This document shows, one piece after another, positions 33,857 through 45,445 of a stretch of DNA of 64,000 nucleotides; the first letter of the stretch is position 1; each line of letters begins with the position of its first letter. Position numbers and translations under genes: made by a program. The stretch is from positions 170,868,085-170,932,084 of the forward strand of contig CM041780.1 of assembly GCA_023374045.1 (NCBI GenBank), read 5' to 3'. Below the pieces are notes generated by a model, which worked only from the letters and a program-made list of their open reading frames with translations, was not told where the DNA came from and searched no databases. This stretch comes from Limonium bicolor (taxonomy: Eukaryota; Streptophyta; Magnoliopsida; Caryophyllales; Plumbaginaceae).

Positions 33857-35677
33857 ATGGATGTTAATACAGCTCTAGCACATGTAGAGAGAGGAAAACC
33901 AGGTTTTCAAGCCTATCGCCCTCCTTTGGAGAGACTTGATAAAGAAATCCAAAGACATGTTCCTTCTATAGAGCAACCTCCAATACTTGAGCTTAAGGAG
34001 CTCCCCTCTAATCTCAAGTACTGCTTTTTAGCTAATGATAATTATTTGCCTGTCATTGTTTCATCTTCTTTGACTTCTGGGCAAGAAAGCAGGTTACTTG
34101 AGATTCTGAGAAGACATAAGAGAGCCATCGGATGGACTCTAGCTGATATCAAAGGCATCAACCCGGCCTTCTGTACACATCATATCTATATGGAGGAAGA
34201 CTACAAACCTGTCAAACAACCCCAGCGTCGGCTCAACCCTAACATGAAGGAAGTTGTCAAGACAGAGGTGTTGAAGCTTCTGGATGCTGGGATCATTTAC
34301 CCTATATCAGACAGCACATGGGTAAGTCCTGTACAGGTAGTTCCTAAGAAAGGAGGTTTTGAAGCTGTTATAAACGACAAAGGTGAGTCCATTCCCCAAC
34401 GAAAGATCACTGGATGGCGTATGTGTATAGATTATAGGCGTTTGAATTCAGCCACCAGGAAAGATCATTTCCCACTCCCCTTTATTGATCAAATGCTCGA
34501 GAGATTGGCTGGGCAGGAATATTACTATTTTTTAGATGGTTTTTCAGGGTACTTTCAAATTCCTATTGCACCCGAGGACCAGGACAAGACTACCTTTACT
34601 TGTCCATTTGGTACCTTTGCATACAAAAGAATGCCCTTTGGTTTATGTAATGCCCCTGCCACTTTCCAGCGCTGCATGCAGGCCATCTTTGCAGACTTCA
34701 TTGAACAGAGTATAGAGGTATTTATGGATGATTTTTCTGTCTATGGCTCTGACTTTGATGTTTGTCTAGCACAGCTTGATCTTATCCTTGGACGGTGCGA
34801 AGAGACCAACCTAGTTCTCAACTGGGAGAAATGCCATTTTATGGTAAAGGATGGGATAGTGCTCGGCCACAAGGTGTCTGCTAAAGGGATTGAGGTTGAC
34901 AAAGCAAAAGTCGAAGTGATAGAGAAGCTACCAGCGCCCACTTGTGTAAAGGAAGTAAGATCTTTTCTGGGGCATGCAGGTTTCTATCGTCGGTTTATTC
35001 AAGATTTTTCCAAAATTGCTAAACCTTTGACTGATTTGCTAATGAAAGATGTTTCATTTTTATTTTCTGAAGATTGTATTTCTGCTTTTAATTTAATTAA
35101 GCAAAAATTGGTAGCTGCCCCTATCGTTGTTTCTCCTGACTGGTCATTACCATTTGAAATTATGTGTGATGCTAGTGACTTTGCAGTAGGTGCAGCCCTG
35201 TGCCAAAAGAAAGATAAGGTGTTGAGAGTTATTGCTTATGCCAGCAAAACTCTAGATGATGCCCAGAGAAACTACACAACAACTGAGAAAGAGCTCCTGG
35301 CAGTGGTCTTCTCCTTAGATAGATTTCGATCATATTTATGGGGAAGTAAAGTGATTATCCACACTGACCACTCTGCTCTTAAATATTTGTTTGCCAAGAA
35401 AGAGGCCAAGCCTCGCTTGCTACGTTGGATTCTTCTTTTACAGGAATTCGATATAGAAGTGAGGGACAAGAGTGGTAAACTGAATGTTGTTGCTGACCAT
35501 CTCTCTAGGATGGTAACTCCTGACGATGGTATTCCTATTAATGAATTTTTTCCCGATGAAGCCGTCTTCAGTTTGAAAAAGGTGCAAGAGCCATGGTATG
35601 CTGATATGGCTAATTTTCTTGTTTCTGGAGTTGTTCCTCATGATTTATCATATTCAGAAAAAGAAATTCCTTTCTGA
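33857..35677 (+). CDS. Reverse transcriptase-RNase H segment
   Basis: About 606 residues. RT motifs appear in order: [59 protein letters not shown], and the catalytic [10 protein letters not shown] (near 34718). [12 protein letters not shown] leads into RNase H with [24 protein letters not shown] and [11 protein letters not shown]. It ends at a frameshift in an A-rich run near 35660. An intact protein would copy the RNA primed by tRNA-Asp. This is the best-preserved part of the element. Confidence 0.93.
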   Translation: MDVNTALAHVERGKPGFQAYRPPLERLDKEIQRHVPSIEQPPILELKELPSNLKYCFLANDNYLPVIVSSSLTSGQESRLLEILRRHKRAIGWTLADIKGINPAFCTHHIYMEEDYKPVKQPQRRLNPNMKEVVKTEVLKLLDAGIIYPISDSTWVSPVQVVPKKGGFEAVINDKGESIPQRKITGWRMCIDYRRLNSATRKDHFPLPFIDQMLERLAGQEYYYFLDGFSGYFQIPIAPEDQDKTTFTCPFGTFAYKRMPFGLCNAPATFQRCMQAIFADFIEQSIEVFMDDFSVYGSDFDVCLAQLDLILGRCEETNLVLNWEKCHFMVKDGIVLGHKVSAKGIEVDKAKVEVIEKLPAPTCVKEVRSFLGHAGFYRRFIQDFSKIAKPLTDLLMKDVSFLFSEDCISAFNLIKQKLVAAPIVVSPDWSLPFEIMCDASDFAVGAALCQKKDKVLRVIAYASKTLDDAQRNYTTTEKELLAVVFSLDRFRSYLWGSKVIIHTDHSALKYLFAKKEAKPRLLRWILLLQEFDIEVRDKSGKLNVVADHLSRMVTPDDGIPINEFFPDEAVFSLKKVQEPWYADMANFLVSGVVPHDLSYSEKEIPF

Positions 35678-37019
35678 CTCACGCCATTATATCTGGGAAG
35701 ACCCTCACTTGTTTCGAGTGTGTGCAGATAGCTTAATTCGCAGGTGTCTCCCTGATGATGAGGTACCTAGTGTTCTGGAGTTTTGTCACTCCAGAGAAGC
35801 TGGAGGCCATCATGGATCCCATCGGACGGCGGCCAAGGTTTTGGAGTCCGGATTTTATTGGCCCACACTCCATAAAGACTGCCAAACCTTTGTGGCTAGT
35901 TGTGATAGCTGTCAGCGCATGGGCAATACTTCAAGGCGACATGAGATGCCTCAGCAAAGCATTTTGGAAGTCGAACTTTTTGACTGTTGGGGTATCGATT
36001 TTATGGGGCCATTTCCCTCTTCACAAGGTTATCAATACATTCTGGTGGCAGTGGACTACGTGTCCAAGTGGGTTGAAGCCATACCATGCCATAATGCTGA
36101 TTCAAAGACCGTGGTCAAGTTTATCAAAAAGCACATCTTCACTCGCTTCGGAGTTCCACGAGCAATTATCAGTGATGGGGGATCACATTTTTGCAACCGT
36201 TCATTCGATGCCTTGCTGGCTAAGTACGGAGTACATAAGGTTGCACTACCGTATCACCCACAAACAAATGGACAAGCTGAAGTATCCAATCGAGAGTTGA
36301 AGTGGATTCTCCAAAAGACAGTAAACTCTTCAAGGAAGGACTGGTCTCTACGGTTAGATGACGCTCTCTGGGCCTACAGGACAGCATTCAAGACACCCAT
36401 CGGGATGTCTCCTTTTAGGCTGGTATATGGGAAATCTTGCCATCTACCTGTTGAGTTGGAGCATAAGGCATACTGGGCACTTAAGGCCCTGAACTTTGAC
36501 ATACTTGCTGCTGGTGAGAAACGCAAATTTCAGCTTTCAGAGCTTGAAGAACTAAGAGATAAAGCTTACAACAGTGCTCGAATCTACAAGGAGCGCACCA
36601 AGAAACTCCACGATCAAATGATCAAGAAACGTGATTTCAAAGTTGGAGATTGGGTGCTCCTCTACAATTCTAGATTGAAGATCTTTCCAGGAAAGCTTAA
36701 ATCTCATTGGGCAGGACCATTTAAGGTGGTAGGGGTTACTTCATTTGGAGCCTACGAACTGGAAAACAAGAAGGGTGAAACCTTCAAAGTTAATGGGGCC
36801 CGTCTGAAAAGGTATACTTGTCCTGCTGATGTTTCTACTAACTTGCTTGGAGTTTCTTTTGTCCAGGTACAGCAGGATCTCTCTTCCCCTGTTTCGGAGT
36901 CGGCGCCACCTAAAAAGAGGTCTCTCCCATGGCGGTTAAAACATAAGTTCCGGAAGCTGCGCAACTTAGTTCTAGGAAGTTGTGGGACCCCTTCCCACTC
37001 CTCTTCCTCTTTCTCCTAA
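35655..37019 (+). CDS. Integrase segment
   Basis: The frame is open from 35598, but integrase homology begins after the frameshift, near [10 protein letters not shown]. An HHCC zinc-binding domain ([18 protein letters not shown] ... CDSCQ) is followed by the DDE core: [21 protein letters not shown], and [17 protein letters not shown] with the catalytic Glu. The C-terminal GPY/F-like [18 protein letters not shown] precedes a basic tail. It inserts the cDNA and makes the 5-bp duplication. There is no chromodomain, as expected for the Athila branch. Confidence 0.92.
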   Translation, partial: QKKKFLSDSRHYIWEDPHLFRVCADSLIRRCLPDDEVPSVLEFCHSREAGGHHGSHRTAAKVLESGFYWPTLHKDCQTFVASCDSCQRMGNTSRRHEMPQQSILEVELFDCWGIDFMGPFPSSQGYQYILVAVDYVSKWVEAIPCHNADSKTVVKFIKKHIFTRFGVPRAIISDGGSHFCNRSFDALLAKYGVHKVALPYHPQTNGQAEVSNRELKWILQKTVNSSRKDWSLRLDDALWAYRTAFKTPIGMSPFRLVYGKSCHLPVELEHKAYWALKALNFDILAAGEKRKFQLSELEELRDKAYNSARIYKERTKKLHDQMIKKRDFKVGDWVLLYNSRLKIFPGKLKSHWAGPFKVVGVTSFGAYELENKKGETFKVNGARLKRYTCPADVSTNLLGVSFVQVQQDLSSPVSESAPPKKRSLPWRLKHKFRKLRNLVLGSCGTPSHSSSSFS

Positions 37020-38390
37020 ATCGGACTGCCGAGTCTAGCTTGAGACTTTAAAACAGAGCAGCTTGGTGGGAGGCAACCCACCACTTATTTTCAATTTACA
37101 GGAAGAATTCTCTATCCTCTTTCTTACATTTACTTTACAGTTTTCTGTGTGCTTCAATAATATGTCTAATATTTAATAAATAATAATAATAATAATAATA
37201 TATATATATATATATATAATAATGCTATTAGTCTATTTGCTTATTTTCTTCATTAAGGAGTGGCAGCACATGAGGCAGTAATAACTTGAGTTCTTCTGGC
37301 TGTTTAGAAAATTCTTTCCAGGCACATCTTGCGCAATTCTACAGCTGAACTCAAGTGTGGGGTGGACCGTGCAACACACCGTGAACGGACTCTGGGGAGT
37401 ATTCTAAATCCTTTTCACTCTTTACTGTTACACATACTCCCCTCTGAACTACTATATGTCTTACTTTTGTTTCCCGTTGGATTGCTTGCACAATATTATA
37501 CTTCCACAGCAATGAGGACATTGCTTCACTCTAAGTGTGGGGTGGGGTAACCTCCTTCGTAGCTTATCTTTTGTGTATCTTTGAGCTCTTTTCTCTTGCA
37601 TTTGTTTGACTCCTGCTGTGTTGCTCGACTTGGAAGGAAGCCATAGAGGAAGTATAATTGGTTAGCTGATAATGGGGTGCAAAATTTTTAAATTTTTCTG
37701 GTTTTAACTGATTAAAAGGAAGTCTATGTTCTGTGAATACTATAATGATTGAGAATACTCACCATCTGAACCCTGTTTTTAGCCTTGAGCCTTGGAATGT
37801 CTGGATTGAAATGGTTGGAAAAAGAACAAGGCAAGGTACTCCGCTGATCCTAAGCATGCTTAATTTTAATTCTGATCCAAAGTCAGGCCTCGTCCACTTG
37901 GTTATTAAGTCCTTTGGGGTGCCTCATCACCTAGCTACCTAAGGTCCTTGTGATCTGGGATAGTTGACCCAAAGCCGTTACATGGGTGGAGAGAAAAGTC
38001 TGTGGTGAAAGAACTTAAAAGCGCTTAAATTGAAAAATGTGCAATCATTGTGCTAAATGAAAATATAATCTCTCTATGGATCAAGAGTATGTGGCATTGA
38101 AAGGTATGATGGAATAAGATCTTACTTCATGCCCCTTGTCGTTCTAACGGTTTGAGAATGTAAAGGTGGATTGGCTCATTGCTAAAGGCGAGGTTCTTAT
38201 GGTTTTGTTTCTCTATTATTAGCTTTGAATGACTTCTTGTTTTATGAAAAAGAAAAATGCCCCTGTATTGGTAAAACTAGTAATCTTTCTTCTGTGTCCT
38301 TCCTTTTGAGTTGAGTTTCATTCGCTTGACTTGAACTCGTGTTTGAGAGTTTTGCTTGAGGACAAGCAAAGAGCTAAGTGTGGGGTGATT
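37020..38390 (+). other. 3' non-coding module with hairpins H1-H4
   Basis: No env-like or other ORF of substance. H1 GGTGGG-AGGCAA-CCCACC is at 37065-37082; H2 at 37285-37355 (CTTGAGTTC/GAACTCAAG) abuts TGTGGGG; H3 AGCAATG-AGGA-CATTGCT at 37508-37525 precedes CTAAGTGTGGGG; H4 TTTGCTTG-AGGA-CAAGCAAA at 38351-38370 precedes the PPT. The same four motifs occur in the non-autonomous element. A TA/AAT microsatellite is at 37178-37219. Confidence 0.75.
38375..38390 (+). promoter_or_regulatory. Polypurine tract
   Basis: TAAGTGTGGGGTGATT directly before the LTR start TGATAAGTGT; matches the tract of the non-autonomous element. Confidence 0.85.
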
Positions 38391-40257
38391 TGATAAGTGT
38401 GAAATTTATATAGTTTTATAGGTGCTTGGTCATTATTTTATGTAACTTTTTACGCACCTTCTCACACTTATCCTATGCTTTTTGTAACTCTTACTTTGGG
38501 TAGGAACTAATTCCGATTTATATGATAAAATCAGGAAATGATGACAGAAATGCATAGTTCGCCTCACGAACTTTCCAACGCAACAAACGGGGACCAAAAC
38601 GGACTTATAACGAAGAATCTGGGGGAGATTGAAGATTAGAGTACACTCGTGTATATATATACACTTGTCGCTCCTATTACAACCGCCTGAAATGGCGAGT
38701 TCATCAGGGCGGACGCAGCAGGTCACAACCGCTTCGTATGGCGAGTTCACCAGAGGCGGACGGACATGAGGCTACCGCCTCCTTTCGAGCGGACACGACA
38801 CAGGCGACCGCCTGATTTCGAGCGGACCACAGAGACACTACCGCCTGTTATGATGTGGACGAGAGACAGGCGGACCGCCTGTTAACTGGCGGACATGCAT
38901 ACATGCGCACGCCAGAACAGGATTTCGACACCGAACAGTTTTCTTCTCCGTTCGCGGGCGCCGCATTCGAACTGCTACTTCATTAATTGCTGACGGCGCC
39001 CACCTTAATTTGTGCACGCGTGACTAGCTCTGCAATCAATTGCTCTGCCCGATGAAATCTCTGACTCAAATCTTCACCGATCTGCACACTCCACCGCATC
39101 TACTCGCTAGCTCACTATCCCTGTCACTTCTCCGTTGTCTGCTTCTGAATCCTCTGATATATAAACCACACACTCTCCTTGCTAAAAATCACAGTCATTG
39201 AGGCACCTATCAATCGATCCATTCACTCCATTCACTTCATCAAAATCCATCATCATCTTCCATAATTCATCGACACCCACCACCATTATTTTTTTTCTCC
39301 CGTAAACATCACCACGACTACACTCACAACACTCACAAATTTCATTCTCAAATTTCACTTACGTACACATCATTTACAATTCACAAATCACTCGACCACC
39401 ACCACAAAACTCACGCCACCATTCTCCATATATATCACTGCTCAATTCTATTCCGGTCTGTCAGATAACGGACCAGCTTCAGGACGTCAGCGAAACAGAT
39501 GATTTCTTTTACTCGGATATCTCGGCTCAATTATTTAACATGTCCGGTTAGATTATTTAACTCTGGGAGATGGTATTAGTAGTGTTTAATTGTGCACTTA
39601 TTTACCGGTTTAAATAATATAATTTGATACGATTAATGTATATCTCGCTTTTTAATAAATTACATGAGTTTATTAAATTGTTTTACGAAATCTATTTTGA
39701 TCAGATCCGTGATAAATAGATAGGTCACATTAATTGTTATGTCTGTGGAAAAATTTATTCTGATTGAATAAATCTAGCATTTCAGATGCAAAATTATATT
39801 CCTTTTAACTAGCCGTTTACATGTGTTTTGCCTGAGTTTAGATCAAACCTTGCATGTTCTGGTAAACGAGGTCATTAGAATTTAGAATTTAAATCTGAAG
39901 ACTATAAAAGGAATTTTGCCAAATTATTCTTAATTAAACCGGTAGAATAGCATAATTAATCAAACGAGTAAAACCTGAACCCAGAGTTCGTTCTTCCATT
40001 TTCACAAACCACTTTTAATATTTTGTTATTTTAATTTTTAGTTGTTATTTAAATTACAGTTTAGAACAAAACAAAATTCCCCCTCAATTTATAACCTTTG
40101 CTAAGTCTAGATAATTATCACATAGTCCTACGGTTCGATACCTGGTTCCCATAAACTCTACTACAATAACCGGGATTTTTGCAACCTGGCGGTTTTTTGA
40201 TTTATTATTTTCTAAGATTATTTCTTGGTATTTAATAGGTCAAATTTATCGTTTGCA
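38391..40257 (+). repeat. 3' LTR (canonical orientation)
   Basis: 1867 bp, TGATAAGTG to TTTGCA. The TATA-like TATATAAA is at 39158-39165 on the + strand. It is judged canonical because U3 begins TGATAAGTGT after the PPT, exactly as in the related element at 12-22 kb. A 105-residue frame is encoded identically in both LTR copies on opposite strands and is probably incidental. Confidence 0.9.
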
Positions 40258-40262
40258 CAGCC

Positions 40263-43200
40263 TGACTAGGTACATGGATAGCACAAGTCTGAAGTGAACA
40301 AAAGGAATTACTATAAATTCTATTGCTTCCCAAAAGTTGGAGATTCTTATAATGAATAATTTTAGACTGCTCTTTTGTTTTTTTTTTTTTTTGCCAAGAT
40401 CTCTTTTGGTAACCCCTTAGTTACACTTTTATGCTTTCACACTCTACCACTGTACACATGGTGAGATCGTCTGTTTATCACTCTACCGACTTTGAGTAGG
40501 TGAGATCGTCGGATTAACACTCTACTGTCAGTAAGACAGTGAGATCGTCGGATGAATTACACTACCATCGTTGATGGTAGATTTTCGGATACAAAACACT
40601 CTACCATGGCCAATGGTGAGATCGTCGGTTACATTCTTTTTCTTTCTTTTCTTTTCTCAAGACTCGCTGGTCTTGGTTTTATGTAAATCAGAAAATGATT
40701 TATGACATCTTTTTTGTATAAAAAACCAGAGGGTGATCAATCCTCTAGAAAAAGTTTCATAAACTTCCAATTGCAAAACAATATTTATAACGAAATATCA
40801 AAAAGTTTGGTACCTCTTTTTTACCGGTTGAATGATATTACCAGCGGATGTTAAATTGCTATCGGTGAAAATGATTTCCTCTTTCCTTAATCCTTGTCGG
40901 TAACTGGTTCCGGAGGATTTTGGAAAAACAACCGGGTCCTTTCTTCCGGAGATAACCCGTGTATTCTCGGTAGGATTGCTACCTCTTTTTGAAGTAACTT
41001 GGTAACTCCACATACTTGAATTTCTTTCTACCCGTGATCCAATAACGTAAGTGAGCAGGGACTCCTCCACTGACCGAGATGTCTTTCATAAATACTTTTC
41101 TAGTAACTCTTCCACCGACCGAGCTCTTTACTGTTGGTTCAGATCGGAAACTTGTGGCCTGCGACATGTTGAACCGTCCTCTGGAGACTGCATCCCTAGA
41201 GAAATTACTTTCGGAAGAACTTGTCTGGTCTGGATTTTTTATTAGTGGTCTTTGTGCGTGTGCTTCCGGTAGAGTGGACGTTATTTTGTAGACAACCGTT
41301 TTCCTCTTGGTCCACCTGTACCGGTTTGATTGACCGAACCCAATATTACCCTCGCCCAGGAACGTCGGATGGGACACGAATGGTCTGCGGATCGGGTTCC
41401 CAGTAGGTTTTCCATCCTATCAGTGGATCATCTTTCCGGAAAAGTTTCATACTGTTGCGAAAGTTACGCACGAATAAGCTCACAGCGCTACGTTTTTACC
41501 GGGCCAATGCTCCTACTGGAAGAGCCTGGTACTTTCGTCTCCGACATTTCCTCACGCTCTTCTCCCGCGTTGTTCTGCTTTCATTGCGCTAATTGCTTGG
41601 AGTTGCTTCTCCGACTTACTCTTCCAGTACCGTCATTCCACAGTCATACTTCCGGACCATTTTCCTCCGAAGGGGAGATTGTGCCTTAAGCTTGGTTTGC
41701 TGGCTACCGGAAGTTGTAACCGGTGGGGAGTCTGAAGTTGCTACTGGAGGAGATTACAAGCTGCTTCCGGAAGGGATGATTTCTTTTTTTTTTCTTTTTT
41801 GGCTCCCGGTGGCATATTTTCCTTCGAACATTGCTGCGGATCTGCCGTCTACATTTCGCCCTTTTGCTTTCGACCGGAGTGTTTATTGCCCAAATCTTAT
41901 ACCGGGAACGCACAGCGTAATGCTTCTGCTGGGATAACGCCCCTACCGGAGGTGCTTTTAGGAGGAAAGAGTCTTCCAGTAGGTTGGAATTGAAATTTCA
42001 GGAGATGGTAGAAGGTGCTGCTACGTCAAGCTTGCGGTAGAACAAATTCCGTCAGCTGCAACTCCACTGTGATTGCTCTATTTTCGACAATAGGGAGACA
42101 GCTTCTTGCTAAGTTATGACCCATAGTACCGGTAGAACAAATTTTGGTTGAACAAATTCTGGTAGAACAAATTCCATCAGCTGTCGGTCGCAACTGTATT
42201 CTTCCATATCAAGCTTCGTTCTGAGTTTGATTTCCCTACCGACATCCATTTTCTGGTTGGCATTCCGTTGGCCATGCTATACCGCAAGTCTGGAACCCAG
42301 ACGTGACTAACACCTTCTTACGCTGAAGTTTCTAGAAATTTGGGTTTCCTTCTCCCAGTTTCGAATCGAATACTTGAACTTTAGGCCTCAAAATCTTTCT
42401 GAAGAACATTCTTATCTTTGCAACCCTCGTATTCTTTTTGGAAAATATTCTGGGTACTGCCTACTTCTGATAGGGTATCAATTGACCTTTATCCTTACTT
42501 GTTCTACCGTTAAGGTAATGATTTACCAGGTCTTCGGGATCTCTTGCTGCCTACCATGGATAAGCTCTTTAAGAATGTATTCTTCTCTGCCCGCTTCTGT
42601 CTTGAGATATACGTGCAACCAATCTTGTTGTCTGCTTCTGGAGGGTCATCGGATTTGCGGAACTTTCCTATAATTTCTTGTTCTTCTGGCTTCTGGATGA
42701 CAACGGTGCTCTTTAGTTCATTATCTTGCTAGGATCGGTAGTCCCTCAGGCCACCATATAAAACATAATTCATTGGTTAGAAAGCTATGAGAAACACCGA
42801 TCAGTGTTATCGTTCGGTCATAGCTATACTATAATTGAAACTATGCATTCTAGCATGTCTACGTATGAAAATACCCGCAATATATCTTGTATTGAGCAAG
42901 ATTTTTAGATTTTTTTCCCTGGTTTTGATCAGCCAAAAACTGATAAAACAGTCTAGCATTGCAGCAGCAGTTGCTGTCTAATCATCGTCAAAATCTTATC
43001 ATGCAGTAATTGTAATTTAATGTAGAAACATTGCACTAGTGTTCATGTAAAACAGCAAAGAAAGTGTAGTCTCAAACAGGCCTTTGTATCTTGCCGTACT
43101 TTCACTCAGACCACAATTTCAGCAGAGAAAAGACTTCCTCTAGAGGGGAATACCAAAACAACATTTAAATGAGTGTAATACAGTTCCTTTGATGCAGAAT

Positions 43201-45426
43201 GTAATAAACAATTGCAACAGATGAATTTAATTTGTATCACAGTTCCTAGTTGGTTTGTTATCAGAAGACGTGCTCAGAATGAGCCGTTTTATTAATTACC
43301 AAGGGCAAGCAGCAAATATAGATAAGGTATGGGCATTCTTTTATTATCTTTTAAGAACTGCTAAGAAGTGGCATAATCTAAGCAGTATGGACGAATGCGA
43401 AAATGAGACACAAATCGGACTTTATAGATTGCTCATATCATCCAAGCAGAAATGTTATCATATTATCATCTCAATAACAGCCCAAAACCCAGGTTTAAAA
43501 GCCAAATTTAAACATGATCCCCCGTTTTAAAGCAGAGGTAACAACTGAAGCAGAACTAAGCGCTATTGGCAGCTAAACACATATACTACTCAAAAACGAT
43601 AGAAATCAGAGGGGAATCAGAGTAGAATCTCAATTTTAATTGAGGAAATGTATCCACACGTACCATAGTTCACTGGAGAATGCCGCAGTATACTTAAACG
43701 ATTGTAATCTGACCATTCTTCATCATAACAAAACATTTATAAATGATATTCTTGTAGTGTTTCACTATTACTGGAAAAAGAGACACTTAACGGATGCACT
43801 ATTTTACTTACCATGTCTGTCGTATTTCACAGTTCAGAATTGTACCTTGCTTTGAGAAGATGGGAGACTTACAGGATACTCCTCTGTCCACCGATGCTAT
43901 TCTTTGTAAATTGTGGACGTTTGTTTTTACTGGAGCTGCATCTCTCCGGAGGCTTCTTGGGAAATGTTTCTCACCGGTGGCTTTATGGCAATTGTTTCTC
44001 ACGCTCCAGGCATTGTCCCCCGTGATTTGTTTCCTGAAACATATCTTTAGAAGGTATACTTTGACTCATCCCCCTGTCTTAGGCTTCCGATCAATATTGG
44101 ATTTTGGACGACATCAACTTTCAGGCATCGCTTCTCGAACGGAATTATTCCCCGAACAGAATCAATCCTCCGCCCTTGCTCTCTGATGAAACCTATGCTT
44201 GATGCTTCCTTAAACATGCGACCATAATTCCTTGCTCTCAGATTGATTTCTCTTCATTTAAATCTTTCGTTCGATTTTTCCGATCTGGCCCCTTCAGTCT
44301 CTTTGAATTTCCTCTTTCGATCTTTACATCAAATCGAAGTTTCCGAGTTTTCATCTTCGCCAAAGATTTTCATAAGATTTCTCTTGTGTCAGCCCCGTGG
44401 CTGATTTCTTGATAACTTTAAGTTTTCAACTTTCAACATCGATGCGGTGTCGGACTCCTCGTACTCTGGCTCTACTAATGGTATCTTCATACTTCCGGTA
44501 GAACGTAAGCCGCAGCCTGGAAAAATCAAACAAAGCGGCTAAAGACTTCCTTGGATGTGCACTCTTGCTTCCGGTGATCGATCTGTTTTGTTAACGCGCA
44601 TTATCTTGTGATGTTCGCTCCGCACTATGATTTGCGCATTATCTTCGATGGAGATCTTTGAAGATTCTGCCGCTATTGTGATTTTGATCTCACAGAAATT
44701 TTGAGGTTGCTCGCTTTCTGATGACTTAAGCTTCTACGCCGGCTCCAAAGGTCACTCGACTCCTATTTCTGATATGAGTGATTTTCAACGTTCGTGCGAT
44801 TGTTCGAGGATTACGACGGCGAATTACTCCTTCACCATCACTTTCCTTCTAACGGGGATTTGATCGGAAGTATGCTTTGGTTGAATCGTGGTACTCTCTC
44901 TTCCGATAAGAACGTAATTCGTCGGTTCCTCCAAAAACTGAAGGATCAATTCTCCACGAAAGAACTAATTCGCTCATTATTTTTTTAAACTGGATGAATG
45001 ACCTCGGCGAACTTTAGGCTGAATCGTCAACTTGGATCGAAGATGAGTAGGAATGTGGTTGAGTCACGTTTTGTCGATGGAGTTCCGCAAATGATCCTTC
45101 GCGAATACCTTCGGTCTTTACCGTAGAAGTTTTATTATCTTGGAATTCAGCCTCCATCTTGCTACCTGAATTCGGTTCTCCATCTTTCGATTTCGAGAAT
45201 CTTTAATTTCATGCCCTGAACGAACACCCGATGGAGTGAAACTTTTGAGATTTCTTCTTTCGATCTCCCACCGGAAGAGAATTAGCATCTTCCTTAACAG
45301 ATTCATGGATCTTGACTATCCGCCGTTATCGATCCATCCTCATTCCTCAAGATCCTCGTTCATTATTCCCTCCATTGTCGATCGTGAATCGTGGTGAAAT
45401 CGTGGTTGCTGTTTCGAGCAGTTCGT
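40263..45426 (-). other. 5' and central internal region of the LARD-like element
   Basis: No recognisable gag or pol. Many CCGGTAG-like motifs shared with its LTR (for example 42131-42175, GGTAGAACAAATT repeats). Short frames on both strands (up to 132 residues) have no domains and overlap each other. It contains the hairpin array at 40439-40632. Confidence 0.55.
40439..40632. repeat. Five-unit hairpin array with changing stems
   Basis: Units at about 40440, 40480, 40517, 40560 and 40599 (period ~40 bp) share CTCTAC at the start and GTGAGATCGTCGG at the end. The sequence between is self-complementary but differs per unit: ACTGTC/GACAGT (40522-40538), CTACCATC/GATGGTAG (40562-40580), ACCAT/ATGGT (40602-40616), ACC.ACT/AGT.GGT, and ACCA/TGGT in the first. 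Confidence 0.8.
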
Positions 45427-45444
45427 TTCCCACAGACGGCGCCA
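45427..45444 (-). promoter_or_regulatory. Primer-binding site of the LARD-like element
   Basis: The minus strand reads TGGCGCCGTCTGTGGGAA one base from the right LTR. The form is typical of a plant Ty3/gypsy PBS but differs from the tRNA-Asp sites in the Athila-related elements. Confidence 0.8.
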
Positions 45445-45445
45445 A

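Larger units (their letters stand above)
29132..40257 (+). mobile_element. Athila-like Ty3/gypsy retrotransposon with inverted 5' LTR
   Basis: Flanked by the direct duplication CAGCC (29127-29131 and 40258-40262). Its two LTRs are in opposite orientation: the left one starts TGCAAACG and ends TTATCA, the right one starts TGATAAGTG and ends TTTGCA. The internal region carries a tRNA-Asp-type PBS, gag, protease, RT-RNase H, integrase and a PPT in plus orientation. RT and integrase motifs resemble the Athila lineage. No env-like ORF follows integrase. Two stops and two frameshift points interrupt the polyprotein. Confidence 0.92.

Noticed and set aside
37329..37550. Possible env-like or small ORF downstream of Athila integrase
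   Set aside because: Covers hairpins H2 and H3; its apparent similarity to a frame at 14626-14808 comes from conserved non-coding motifs.
40979..41937. Several 60-130-residue frames on both strands in the LARD-like element, including one with basic residues
   Set aside because: They overlap each other on both strands, have no recognised domain, and none is placed like gag relative to the PBS at 45427.
43255..44186. Plus-strand frames of 90-130 residues near the 5' part of the LARD-like element
   Set aside because: Opposite to the element's orientation, no domain, and overlapping alternatives on both strands.
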